A stretch of 64,000 nt of DNA from Anammoximicrobium sp964645045 (GTDB lineage: Bacteria > Planctomycetota > Planctomycetia > Pirellulales > Pirellulaceae). Where the stretch lies: assembly GCA_964645045.1 (NCBI GenBank), contig CAZXYZ010000058.1, forward strand, positions 1 to 64,000, given 5' to 3'. Each line of letters opens with the position of its first letter. The first letter of the stretch is position 1. This document shows, in pieces, positions 49,227-57,221 of this stretch. The notes under the pieces were generated by a model. It was not told the DNA's origin, did no database searches, and worked only from the letters and a program-made list of their open reading frames with translations. Made by a program: the position numbers and the translations under genes.

Positions 49227-49249
49227 GTAGGATCGATTTCCAATCCGAA
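49227..49249. repeat. Diverged copy of the palindrome
   Basis: GTAGGATCGATTTCCAATCCGAA keeps the left arm and the centre of the dispersed element but has several changes. It lies 25 bp upstream of the YqhA-like start. Confidence 0.5.
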
Positions 49250-49446
49250 TTGCTAATTCCCGATTTCTTGTTTCGTTGCGCGCATTTTTGAACAGGAGGG
49301 AACAGAGGCAACAGAGAGAGCCATCACTCCGTTTCGTCTGTTTCCTCCTGTTCAATGATTTCGATTGATCTGGTTGCTGCCAGAGGCCGCGTTGGCCTAC
49401 GGCCGGCCCCGCCAAGATCTGGCGGGGCCAACCCCGATTCCACATT

Positions 49447-51033
49447 TTACTGATTCGTCGGGAAGCGTTCCCCCAACTCCTTCAGCATGTCCATCGCCTT
49501 CATGGCCTTCAGCGAGTTGTAATTGATTCCGCCGGCCGTGAGGCTCGATCCCTCCTGGAACGGATACTGCGGAATCGTCACGAAGAACTCCTTGAGCTTC
49601 TCCTGCATGGGGACGAACAGCCACATGTTATCCGCGTACCAGCGCAGGTAGCCCATCTCGCCATGCTCGTGCATGATTTCGTACGGGTCCGCACGCAAGT
49701 TGATGATCAGCGGCCAATTGGGGACGATCCGCTCGCCGGTCGCGATATTGCCTTTGACGATCGCGAAGTGGACTTTCCAGTTACCCCAGCGAATCGCATT
49801 CAACTCGCCGCCTTGACCGAAATAGTAGATGGTGTCGCGGGGAGCCTTGTCGGCTTCGCCTTTGAAGAACGGCAAGTAGTCGTAGCCGTCCAGATGGACC
49901 TTCCACGTCTTGCCGTTCGCTTGATGGCCTTCCTTGCACTTTTCGACGATGTTGGGCAAACCGGCCGCGTGCAGGAACGTCGGCAGGAAGTCTTCGTGAG
50001 AGATGAGGTCATTGTAGACGGTGCCGGGCTTGATCACGCCGGGCCAGCGGACGACCAGGGGCACGCGGAAGCCGCCTTCCCAAGTCGTGCCCTTTTCACC
50101 GTGAAAGGGCGTGATGCCGCCATCGGGCCAGCTGCCCGTTTCCGCACCGTTATCCGTGCTGTAGACCACGATCGTGTTGTCGTCGATCCCGAGTTCCTTC
50201 AGCTTGTCCAGGAACAGGCCGACGTGGCCGTCATGTTCCACCATGCCGTCGGGATAGAGCCCGATCCCAGTTTTGCCCTCGGATTCCTTCTTCAGCCGCG
50301 TCCAGATGTGCATCCGGGTCGTGCTCATCCAGACAAAGAACGGTTTGTCGGCCTTGTGGGCCCGGTCGATAAAATCGAGGCCCGCGGCCGCGAACTCTTC
50401 ATCCGCCGTCTCCATCCGCTTGCGGGTCAAAGGCCCGGTATCCTGGATGCGGCCGTCGGCATAGGAGTGAATGACACCGCGCGGACCGTATTTCTTCTTA
50501 AACTCGGGGTCCTTCGGATAGTAGTAGGTTTCCGGTTCTTCCTCGGCGTTTAGGTGATAGAGGTTGCCGAAAAACTCGTCAAAGCCGTGGGCCGTGGGCA
50601 GGTGCTTGTCCCGGTCGCCCAGGTGGTTCTTGCCGAATTGCCCGGTGGTGTAGCCTTGCCCCTTCAACAGGTCGGCAATCGTGGGGGCCCAATCCGGCGC
50701 GCCGTGGTCGCTGCCCGGCATGCCGATCGTCAGCAACCCGGTCCGGAAGGGGTGCTGGCCCAGGATGAACGAAGCCCGCCCGGCGGTGCAGCTTTGCTGG
50801 GCGTAGGCGTCCGTGAACAGGCCCCCTTCGCGAGCAATCCGATCGATGTTCGGTGTGCGATACCCCATGATCCCATGGTTGTAGGCGCTGATGTTGTGGA
50901 CGCCGACATCGTCGCCCCAGATGACGAGGATATTCGGCTTCTTCTGCTGTGCCGACGCAATCTCGGCGGTGGCCGCGAGGCCCAAGAGAGTCAACGCCGC
51001 CATGAACAGCGGCCCAAGACGTGGTGTAGACAT
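49447..51033 (-). CDS. Secreted arylsulfatase-like sulfatase
   Basis: A 528-residue exported sulfatase with a signal peptide (AALTLLGLAATAEIASA). NILVIWGDDVG supplies the metal-binding Asp pair (41-42). SCTAGRAS holds the C-x-A-x-R motif at Cys82, converted to formylglycine by a maturase not seen in this window. KNHLGDRDKHLPTAHGFDEFFG and the late TDNGAE segment complete the family pattern. It likely removes sulfate from a polysaccharide or small aromatic. Planctomycetes carry many such genes. A complex palindrome lies just upstream of the start. Confidence 0.9.
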   Translation of the reverse strand: MSTPRLGPLFMAALTLLGLAATAEIASAQQKKPNILVIWGDDVGVHNISAYNHGIMGYRTPNIDRIAREGGLFTDAYAQQSCTAGRASFILGQHPFRTGLLTIGMPGSDHGAPDWAPTIADLLKGQGYTTGQFGKNHLGDRDKHLPTAHGFDEFFGNLYHLNAEEEPETYYYPKDPEFKKKYGPRGVIHSYADGRIQDTGPLTRKRMETADEEFAAAGLDFIDRAHKADKPFFVWMSTTRMHIWTRLKKESEGKTGIGLYPDGMVEHDGHVGLFLDKLKELGIDDNTIVVYSTDNGAETGSWPDGGITPFHGEKGTTWEGGFRVPLVVRWPGVIKPGTVYNDLISHEDFLPTFLHAAGLPNIVEKCKEGHQANGKTWKVHLDGYDYLPFFKGEADKAPRDTIYYFGQGGELNAIRWGNWKVHFAIVKGNIATGERIVPNWPLIINLRADPYEIMHEHGEMGYLRWYADNMWLFVPMQEKLKEFFVTIPQYPFQEGSSLTAGGINYNSLKAMKAMDMLKELGERFPTNQ

Positions 51034-51079
51034 GCGTTACGATCCTTTCACAAAAAGTCGACAGAAAACAAGCAACAAC

Positions 51080-51127
51080 GTAGGACGGAATGCGATTCCG
51101 GCCGGGACGGATTGGCAATCCGTCCTA
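51080..51127. repeat. Double copy of the palindrome upstream of the sulfatase
   Basis: 51080-51100 is a diverged unit (GTAGGACGGAATGCGATTCC), and 51104-51127 is an almost full second unit (GGGACGGATTGGC and complement). They are between the sulfatase start and the response regulator stop. Confidence 0.7.
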
Positions 51128-51137
51128 CCCAAAGACT

Positions 51138-51566
51138 CTAATCGCTACCTTTTTTCGAAACCCAAGCGGGATTTACGCCCGGCGATACATACGTGCCTCC
51201 AGACAGTACGGCGTCAATGGCCGGCAGGAGGTCGGTGACCGCCGAGCGTTTCAGGACGAAGCCGGTCGCCCCAAGTTCCAACACCCGTTCGACAACGGCC
51301 CGCTCGTCATGCACACTGAGCACGACGAGTTTGAGGCCGGGAACACGCTTGTGAAGCAAGGAGACAACGTTTTCGTTCGAGTCCGTTGAACACGGAAACG
51401 AGACGTCAACGACCGCGCACAAAGGCTGGAGCTTCTCGACCGTTTGAAAGAGGGACGACTCGTCGGCCACCATGACCACGGCGTTGAAGCATCCGTCTAG
51501 CAGGGTGCGCACGCCTTCCAACATAGGCGAATGGCTGTCCGCAAGCAAGACGGTCCCAGTTTTCAT
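51138..51566 (-). CDS. Stand-alone receiver-domain response regulator
   Basis: From ATG 51566 the product is 142 residues and consists only of a receiver domain: VLLADSHSPMLEGVRTLLDG with the acidic pocket, LCAVVDVSF with the phosphorylatable Asp, VVLSVHDERA with the Thr/Ser position, and ATGFVLKRSAV with the Lys. No output domain follows. Such single-domain regulators may act by protein contact or phosphate buffering. It is downstream of the NarL-like regulator and histidine kinase. Confidence 0.8.
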   Translation of the reverse strand: MKTGTVLLADSHSPMLEGVRTLLDGCFNAVVMVADESSLFQTVEKLQPLCAVVDVSFPCSTDSNENVVSLLHKRVPGLKLVVLSVHDERAVVERVLELGATGFVLKRSAVTDLLPAIDAVLSGGTYVSPGVNPAWVSKKGSD

Positions 51567-51691
51567 GCGATTTGTCACCCTGGAGCACGGCATCCTTCGC
51601 TAGTGTAGACCTCCTGGTACCGGGTAAGCCATACGTAGAAATACGCGTTTTCGCTGAAAAGCGGGTGCCCGTCCTACGCAAGACGACGACG

Positions 51692-52324
51692 TCAACTGGG
51701 CGCGATCAGCCCGTGGCGTATCGCGCACTGTACGAGATCGGCGGTCGAACTCGCCCCCAGCAGGCCCATGATCTGGGCTTTGTGGCCCTCCGCGGTCCGC
51801 ACGGAGATGTGGAGAACCTTGGCCACTTCCTTGGCGGAATGGCCTTCCGCGAACAGCTGCAGGACTTCGCGTTGCCGGGGCGTGAGCGGCACGTCGTTGT
51901 CGGCCCCGGAAGCCGGCAGACGATCGACCTGTTCCGCAATGGCCGGCGTCACGTACGTCCGTCCCGCCAGCGCTTCGCGAATAGCCGTCACCAGTTCCGC
52001 ACTCGCGGAATGCTTCAGGACAAAACCGGACGCCCCGGCATGCAGCGCCCGCGCCGCGTACAGGGCATCTTTGTGCATCGTCAGAAAGACGACTTTGGCC
52101 TGACCGCCCGCGCGGCGGATCTGGTCCACCGCGTCCAGTCCGTTGAGCTGGGGCATCGTGATGTCGGCGACGATCACGTCCGGATCCAGCCGCTTGGCCG
52201 CTTCGACCAGTTGCCGGCCGTCTTCGACGATTTCGACGAGTTCAAAGGCGGGCTCCAGCAGGCTGCGCAGCCCCTCCGCAAGCATACGGTGGTCGTCGGC
52301 CATCAAGATTCTGGGACAGGTCAT
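51692..52324 (-). CDS. NarL/FixJ-type response regulator
   Basis: A 210-residue regulator. Receiver: ILMADDHRMLAEGLRSLLE, DVIVADITMPQLNGLD with the phosphorylation Asp near 55, VVFLTMHKD and ASGFVLKHSA. Output: LTPRQREVLQLFAEGHSAKEVAKVLHISVRTAEGHKAQIM, a LuxR-type helix-turn-helix. The ATG at 52324 overlaps the histidine kinase stop by four bases (ATGA), so kinase and regulator are a cognate pair. Confidence 0.92.
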   Translation of the reverse strand: MTCPRILMADDHRMLAEGLRSLLEPAFELVEIVEDGRQLVEAAKRLDPDVIVADITMPQLNGLDAVDQIRRAGGQAKVVFLTMHKDALYAARALHAGASGFVLKHSASAELVTAIREALAGRTYVTPAIAEQVDRLPASGADNDVPLTPRQREVLQLFAEGHSAKEVAKVLHISVRTAEGHKAQIMGLLGASSTADLVQCAIRHGLIAPS

Positions 52325-54645
52325 AAGGGATCCTCCTCCGGGAGCGGTATGCGGACTTGAATGCATGTTCCCTGACCCGGGGTGGACGATATAACAAGCT
52401 CGCCGCCAACCAGGCGGACCCGCTCTTCCATGCTCGCCAGTCCCAGTCCCGGCTGGCTACGTTCCACAGCCGGATCAAAGCCGCGGCCGAAGTCTCGGAC
52501 TTCCAGGTACACAAACTCCAAGTCGGCATTCAGGATCAGGTCAACGCGATCGGTCTGCGCGTGTTTGACCACGTTCCGCAGGGCCTCCTGCGCGATCCGG
52601 TACAGGCACAAGGCCAGGTCCTTGGGCAGCCGGGTGGGCAGCCGCCCGCAACGGAAATTCACGGCCATGCGCTCGCGCTCGGCCAGGCGGTCGCACTCGG
52701 CGCGGATGGCCGCCTGCAGGCCCAAGTCATCCAGAATCGCCGGATGCAGTTGGCGCGAAAGACGATGTACTTCGTCCGATAGGGCGATCAGGTGCTCCCT
52801 GAGGCCGGCAATCGCCGCCCGCGAGGGACCTGCCGCCGGCATCAACTGCTCGACCTTGCCGGCCTCGATGGCCGCCGCGGCCAGCCGCTGCGAGACATCG
52901 TCGTGCATGTCACGAGCCAGCCGCTTGCGCTCATCTTCCTGGGCCGTGAGGAGCCGGCCGGCCAACTGCCGGGCCTCCCTCCGGCTTGTCGCCAGGGCCT
53001 TGTCGGCCCGCGCGTGGGCCAGGGCATTGGCCACCACTTCGCCGACCAGCTTCAGTCGCTGCAGGATCGTCTCGTCCCAGGTCTGCGCGCGGGTGAGTTG
53101 TCCGAAAGCGAGCAGGCCGACGACCGTTCCCTGGACGTTCAACGCGACCGCAACACCGGCTTTCAAGCCGAGACGCAGCATCAGTTTCTTTTCTTCGCCG
53201 GCCTCTTTGGGCACGTCGGTCAGGGACGAGAAATGGAACCAGTCACCCCGGTTGAGTTTCGCCCACAACCAAGGGATCGAAGCCAAGGGAAGTACCTCCG
53301 GCGCCCGCGCCTCACCAAGCCGCACGGAGGCGGCGACCGTCCGCAAGTCCAGGCCGTTTTCAGTCAGCGTGAAGGCCGTCCCGCGGTCCAAGGCCAGGTG
53401 CTCCACCACGCGGGCCAACGTGTACTCGATTTCACGTTCCACGCCGTCCTGCGCGACGTGTACAAAGCGGGACGAGAGGTCGGATAGCATGGTTTCGAAT
53501 CGCAGCCGGTCCGCCAGCGCAGATTCCGCCCGCAGCCGCCGCCTGCGGTTCACCAACAGGGCCACAATCAGCAGCGACTGCAGCGCGATCGCGGTCACCC
53601 CGGCGGTAATGTAGGCCCCGTACTGCTCCCAGACGGTCGCTCCACGAAACAAGACCACGGCTTCCGGCGGCAGGTCCCGCTCGCGGATTCCCCAGCGGCG
53701 AAGTTGCCGCCAGTCGAAAATGAAACGGTTCATTTCGGTTCCCGAGAACGGAATGTCACGGGGACGCTCACCCTGCAACACCCGGGCGGCAACCTCGCCC
53801 GCCCGTCTCCCCTGCTCCTCGACGGGCACGATGCAGCCTCCGACAATCCCCGCTCCCAGCAGCGTGTCATACAGTCCGAAGACCGGCACGTTGGCCGACT
53901 GCGAAATCCGCTGAAGGACATCACGCGGCACGGTAGGGATTTCTCCGTTGCGGTCCCGCAGAAAACTGTTGAAGAGGATGAAACTGCCCCGCGGGAGTTC
54001 CGCGGCCCGAGCACAAACGTCATCAATCGGGACTCCCGTCCAATACGTGAGCTCGATCTCCCGTTCACCCGTCAAATCGGCCTTGATTCGCTCCAGGAGG
54101 ACGAGATCGTCGGCACCCGTGCCGCTGATCACGATCGCGTTTCGAGCCGCGGGCAGCAGACGACGCGCGCACTGCACCGTGCGGCGAGGTTCCCAGCGGT
54201 AGATGACTCCGGTCATCTGGGACGTGACCGGGAGACGCTCGCGCGTCTTTTCCTGAATCGAACAAAAGACGACTGCCGCATTCGGAAACGGGGCTCGATC
54301 GGTAAAGATCTTTGCCGCCGCGTCGTCCACCGGAATGACAACGTCCGGTTCGAGCGCCTCGTACTTGAGACGCAGCAAGTCCATCAGCCCACGACGATCG
54401 TCGTCCGTTTTCAATCTTTGCAGGTCGAGGTACTCGTTGTCGATCGCGACCTGCTCGCGCAGATTTGCTTCGATCCCCGCGCGAATTCCTCGTTCCCATT
54501 GCTGGTTGATCGGCAACGCGTAACGATGACTGTACAGAACCAGCACCCGTTTAGGCTTCGCCGGGGCGCCACCAAACCCGTTGGCGGCAAACGTTCCCAG
54601 CAGCGGGATGAAGACGATCAGCGTTGTCCACAGCACTCGCCACAT
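52321..54645 (-). CDS. Histidine kinase with a periplasmic-binding-type sensor and GAF domain
   Basis: A 774-residue membrane kinase. The N-terminal signal (LWTTLIVFIPLLGTFAANG) is followed by about 300 residues with the ABC-type substrate-binding fold (VLVLYSHRYALPINQQWERGI, DVVIPVDDAAAKIF, GVPIDDVCARAAEL, FILFNSFLRDRNGEIP). Then come a membrane helix near 350 (AYITAGVTAIALQSLLIVALLV), a GAF-like domain, and the HisKA_3 dimerisation segment (ERKRLARDMHDDVSQRLAAAAIE). The ATPase is typical of the NarX/LuxR-linked group, with GLGLASMEERVRLVGGEL. It senses an unknown small ligand, perhaps a sugar, and pairs with the regulator below. Confidence 0.88.
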   Translation of the reverse strand: MWRVLWTTLIVFIPLLGTFAANGFGGAPAKPKRVLVLYSHRYALPINQQWERGIRAGIEANLREQVAIDNEYLDLQRLKTDDDRRGLMDLLRLKYEALEPDVVIPVDDAAAKIFTDRAPFPNAAVVFCSIQEKTRERLPVTSQMTGVIYRWEPRRTVQCARRLLPAARNAIVISGTGADDLVLLERIKADLTGEREIELTYWTGVPIDDVCARAAELPRGSFILFNSFLRDRNGEIPTVPRDVLQRISQSANVPVFGLYDTLLGAGIVGGCIVPVEEQGRRAGEVAARVLQGERPRDIPFSGTEMNRFIFDWRQLRRWGIRERDLPPEAVVLFRGATVWEQYGAYITAGVTAIALQSLLIVALLVNRRRRLRAESALADRLRFETMLSDLSSRFVHVAQDGVEREIEYTLARVVEHLALDRGTAFTLTENGLDLRTVAASVRLGEARAPEVLPLASIPWLWAKLNRGDWFHFSSLTDVPKEAGEEKKLMLRLGLKAGVAVALNVQGTVVGLLAFGQLTRAQTWDETILQRLKLVGEVVANALAHARADKALATSRREARQLAGRLLTAQEDERKRLARDMHDDVSQRLAAAAIEAGKVEQLMPAAGPSRAAIAGLREHLIALSDEVHRLSRQLHPAILDDLGLQAAIRAECDRLAERERMAVNFRCGRLPTRLPKDLALCLYRIAQEALRNVVKHAQTDRVDLILNADLEFVYLEVRDFGRGFDPAVERSQPGLGLASMEERVRLVGGELVISSTPGQGTCIQVRIPLPEEDPL

Positions 54646-54850
54646 TAATCGGGTCCTAAACGCGGCCTCGCGTCGGCTGGCTGCAACCCAATCGGAAGCT
54701 CGAGATTTGAAACAAATCCAACATGCGACACCTTAACGCGGGCTGACGCACGCGACCGAGAAAGTTACCAAAAAACGGCTGAAGAACCACGAATCACACG
54801 AATTCCACGAATCCGGAAATGGCTGTCATCCTTTGGCTCATTGAGGAAAG
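54646..54850. other. Junction region with an ACGAATCACACGAAT-type repeat
   Basis: The right part (about 54784-54813) contains CCACGAATCACACGAATTCC, a short internally repetitive motif. It lies directly before the truncated porin, so it may mark the recombination point. Confidence 0.45.
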
Positions 54851-55498
54851 ATGTCCGTCTACGTGTACGATCCGAAGGACCGCACGGAAGCGTTTTTCAA
54901 ACTGGATCATCTCTTCGCCAAGGGTGTCATTGTCGGTGGTGAAATCGGCGTGAACACGAAATGCTTCGGCCTGCCCGGCGAGCATCACATCGGTGCTCTC
55001 CGGAAGCACGTCGACTTGATCGATCTCCGATTCGACGCGGAACGCCAGGCGAGTACCCTTGCCCAACGCCCCCCCAATAATCGCACCAAGCCGGATTCAT
55101 ACACGATTTACTACGGCTCCGACCAGTATCTGCAAATCTATTTGAACGAGCCGAAACGCGGCAGGGGACTCTTTGGCCGTGCGTCGATCAGCGACGGTAA
55201 TCCGACTCCGTCGCGGTACTTCTTGAGCGCGGGTGTCGGCGGCGAAAGCAACTTGCGGTGCGGACGCGGCGACACGTTTGGAATCGGCTGGTACTTTATC
55301 GGGACGGGCAACGATTTCGGCCCGATTCCGCGGGCCGCGTTGGATCCGCAAAACGGCACGGGAGTCGAAATGTTCTACAGTATTCCGGTGACTCCTTGGC
55401 TGAATGTCGCGCCCGAGATCCAATTCATCCGGCCGGGTCTGCGCGCGATTGCCAACGACGCGGTGGTCTACGGATTGCGGGCGATGATGCGTTTGTGA
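54851..55498 (+). pseudogene. OprB-like carbohydrate porin, N-terminally truncated
   Basis: The 215-codon frame has GRASISDGNPTPSRYFLSAG, RGDTFGIGWYFIGTGNDFG and EMFYSIPVTPWLNVAPEIQF, the last strands of OprB-type carbohydrate-selective porins, which usually have 400 to 500 residues. The first half and the signal peptide are missing. The ATG at 54851 is preceded by a stop three codons upstream and has a poor Shine-Dalgarno spacing. A barrel of this size could not form a pore, so it is most likely a pseudogene. Confidence 0.75.
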
Positions 55499-55512
55499 GC
55501 CCTGCCGACTAA

Positions 55513-56445
55513 TCAGTGCATTTCAATCGCGCACGAGCCGATGCCGTGGCGATAGTAGTTGAACTGCACGTTGGGATGGTCGGCCAGCAGCGACATCGGC
55601 ACGGCGGAATCGGGAATCCGCTGGGCGATCATCAGGCAGGTCAAGCGTTGGCCGAAGGCGTTGTCGTGCGTGCCTGCGTGCCAGATCGAGACCTTGTCCG
55701 CCTTCCAGGTTTCATGCGGGCCGACGCTGACGGCTTGCGTAGGCACCAGTGAGATATTGCCGCCGCCGCTGGTGCGGGCGTTCTGGGCGACGGTCAAGGG
55801 ATGCAGGTCGACGACCCGCGTGGCCAGCTTCCGGTATTCCTCCGGCGGCGGCGGGTTGTCCTTCCACTTGCCCTTCCGCCGCGGCGGATCGTTAAAGGCC
55901 CAATGCTTCACGTCGCCCTGGCCGCCCTGCATCACGGCACAGCGGACCCCCGCCTCCCAGCTGGCTCGATACGCTGCCGTGTCGGCTTTGGGAAAGTGCA
56001 AATTCGCGTCCGCCATGCGGAACTTCTTCTCAATTCGGTTGAAACACATGCCGCGGTCGCAGCGTTCGAACGACAGCGGATGCGTGACGGGCACTTCGAC
56101 GCCGTCCACCACCCATTCGTCCATGCCCCAGAAGTGCCCCGAGCGGACGTCCAGCCCCAGTTCGTTGACCAGCCGCACGACCAGCGGCAGCTGTTCCGTC
56201 GGCCCGATCGGGCCGCACACGCCCACCGGATTGTCGGCGGTCGACTGCTTCCACGCGTGAATGTATTCCAGGGCCTCGGCCAGGTAGAAGTCCTCGAGCG
56301 TATCGTACAGCACGACCTTGAACCCCGGCCGCGACAGCTTGGCCATCTTCTCCGGCGTGAGCCGTACGGTATCCTCAATGATTTCCTGGTCCAACGTCGT
56401 GTAGTCCCACCAATCCGGCGCAATGGCAGATAGTTTCCTTGGCAT
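55513..56445 (-). CDS. Glucosamine-6-phosphate deaminase-like protein
   Basis: A 310-residue protein with the NagB/RpiA-type fold. VVLYDTLEDFYLAEALEYIHAWK, VCGPIGPTEQLPLVVRLVNE, HFWGMDEWVVDGVEVPVTHPLSFERC and QGGQGDVKHWAFNDPP correspond to the substrate loop, sugar-binding and catalytic Asp/His region of glucosamine-6-phosphate isomerases, though the match to classical NagB is distant. The likely substrate is an amino sugar phosphate. No partner kinase or transporter gene is in the operon. It converges on the truncated porin with a 15-bp gap. Confidence 0.75.
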   Translation of the reverse strand: MPRKLSAIAPDWWDYTTLDQEIIEDTVRLTPEKMAKLSRPGFKVVLYDTLEDFYLAEALEYIHAWKQSTADNPVGVCGPIGPTEQLPLVVRLVNELGLDVRSGHFWGMDEWVVDGVEVPVTHPLSFERCDRGMCFNRIEKKFRMADANLHFPKADTAAYRASWEAGVRCAVMQGGQGDVKHWAFNDPPRRKGKWKDNPPPPEEYRKLATRVVDLHPLTVAQNARTSGGGNISLVPTQAVSVGPHETWKADKVSIWHAGTHDNAFGQRLTCLMIAQRIPDSAVPMSLLADHPNVQFNYYRHGIGSCAIEMH

Positions 56446-56602
56446 CGCAGATTCCCTTGGTTGCAGAGGTCAAGACGAATTCTCAGCTTCCAGGCAGCAT
56501 ATCCCACAGCGACAGAAACGCAATCGGGGGCGGCGCGAAAGCGGTGGTTGCCGCATCCGCCGGCCCCTGAGCGTTCGCGCGGAAATCACGTGTTCAATTT
56601 TC

Positions 56603-56629
56603 GTAGGACGGATTGCCGATCCGTCCTAC
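56603..56629. repeat. Copy of the 27-bp palindrome
   Basis: A perfect palindrome with the arm GTAGGACGGATTG and one different central base relative to the reference copy at 41700. Confidence 0.85.
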
Positions 56630-57123
56630 ATTCCAGCCGGACCAATTTCCAGGGCGACGGCTGTCCGCTGATCCGGACGATCCGCGAGCGGTTTCCCAGC
56701 GCGCCGCCGATCAAAGACAAGTGAAAAACGAAACCTGCTCGACCGGCATTCGCTTCTCCGTGTCCTCGGTGCCTCTGTGTTTCATTTCTCTGGGGGAGGC
56801 CCGGGGAATTCAACTTTTACGAAAAGCAGCTTGTCGATGGCAGCAACGAGCGGCGCGCGGCCGGCGCAAGCCCGCCGGTTTTCCACATGCCGGCACGTTG
56901 GCGCGAGGGGTTGGCCAGATCACCTTCGGTGAAAACAGCGGACGGAAGGTGAAGGGCCCGCAGAGAACGCACACCGGTGGGCTTACGCCTCACCGCTCGC
57001 CAAAATCTCTGCAACGTTTGGGTCTGACCAACCGGGTGCGCCTCGTTCCGCATTGTACTGTCGGGCCGCCAGTTGTAGACTGGGTTTCCGCCCGTGCGCC
57101 CGCAGGTCCCACCAGGGATCGTT

Positions 57124-57169
57124 CCTGACGCGGATGGCGGACCCGTACGGGTCCGCTCTCGCCGTCAGG
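57124..57169. repeat. Compound hairpin upstream of the DUF4838 gene
   Basis: Outer arms CCTGACG (57124-57130) and CGTCAGG (57163-57169) enclose a perfect 20-bp palindrome, GCGGACCCGTACGGGTCCGC (57137-57156). It lies 53 bp before the ATG at 57222. Confidence 0.7.
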
Positions 57170-57221
57170 CGGTCGGCGTCCTTCCATCCCACTGCCCTTG
57201 CTTGTGGAGGTTCACGCACTG

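Larger units (their letters stand above)
56446..57221. other. Repeat-rich intergenic region
   Basis: The 776-base gap holds a perfect palindrome copy (56603-56629), a stretch reading GTGTCCTCGGTGCCTCTG at about 56760 of a kind that I recall as a dispersed repeat in environmental genomes, a fragment CGGTGGGCTTACGCCTCACC at about 56977, and the compound hairpin 57124-57169. No gene is recognised. Confidence 0.5.
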
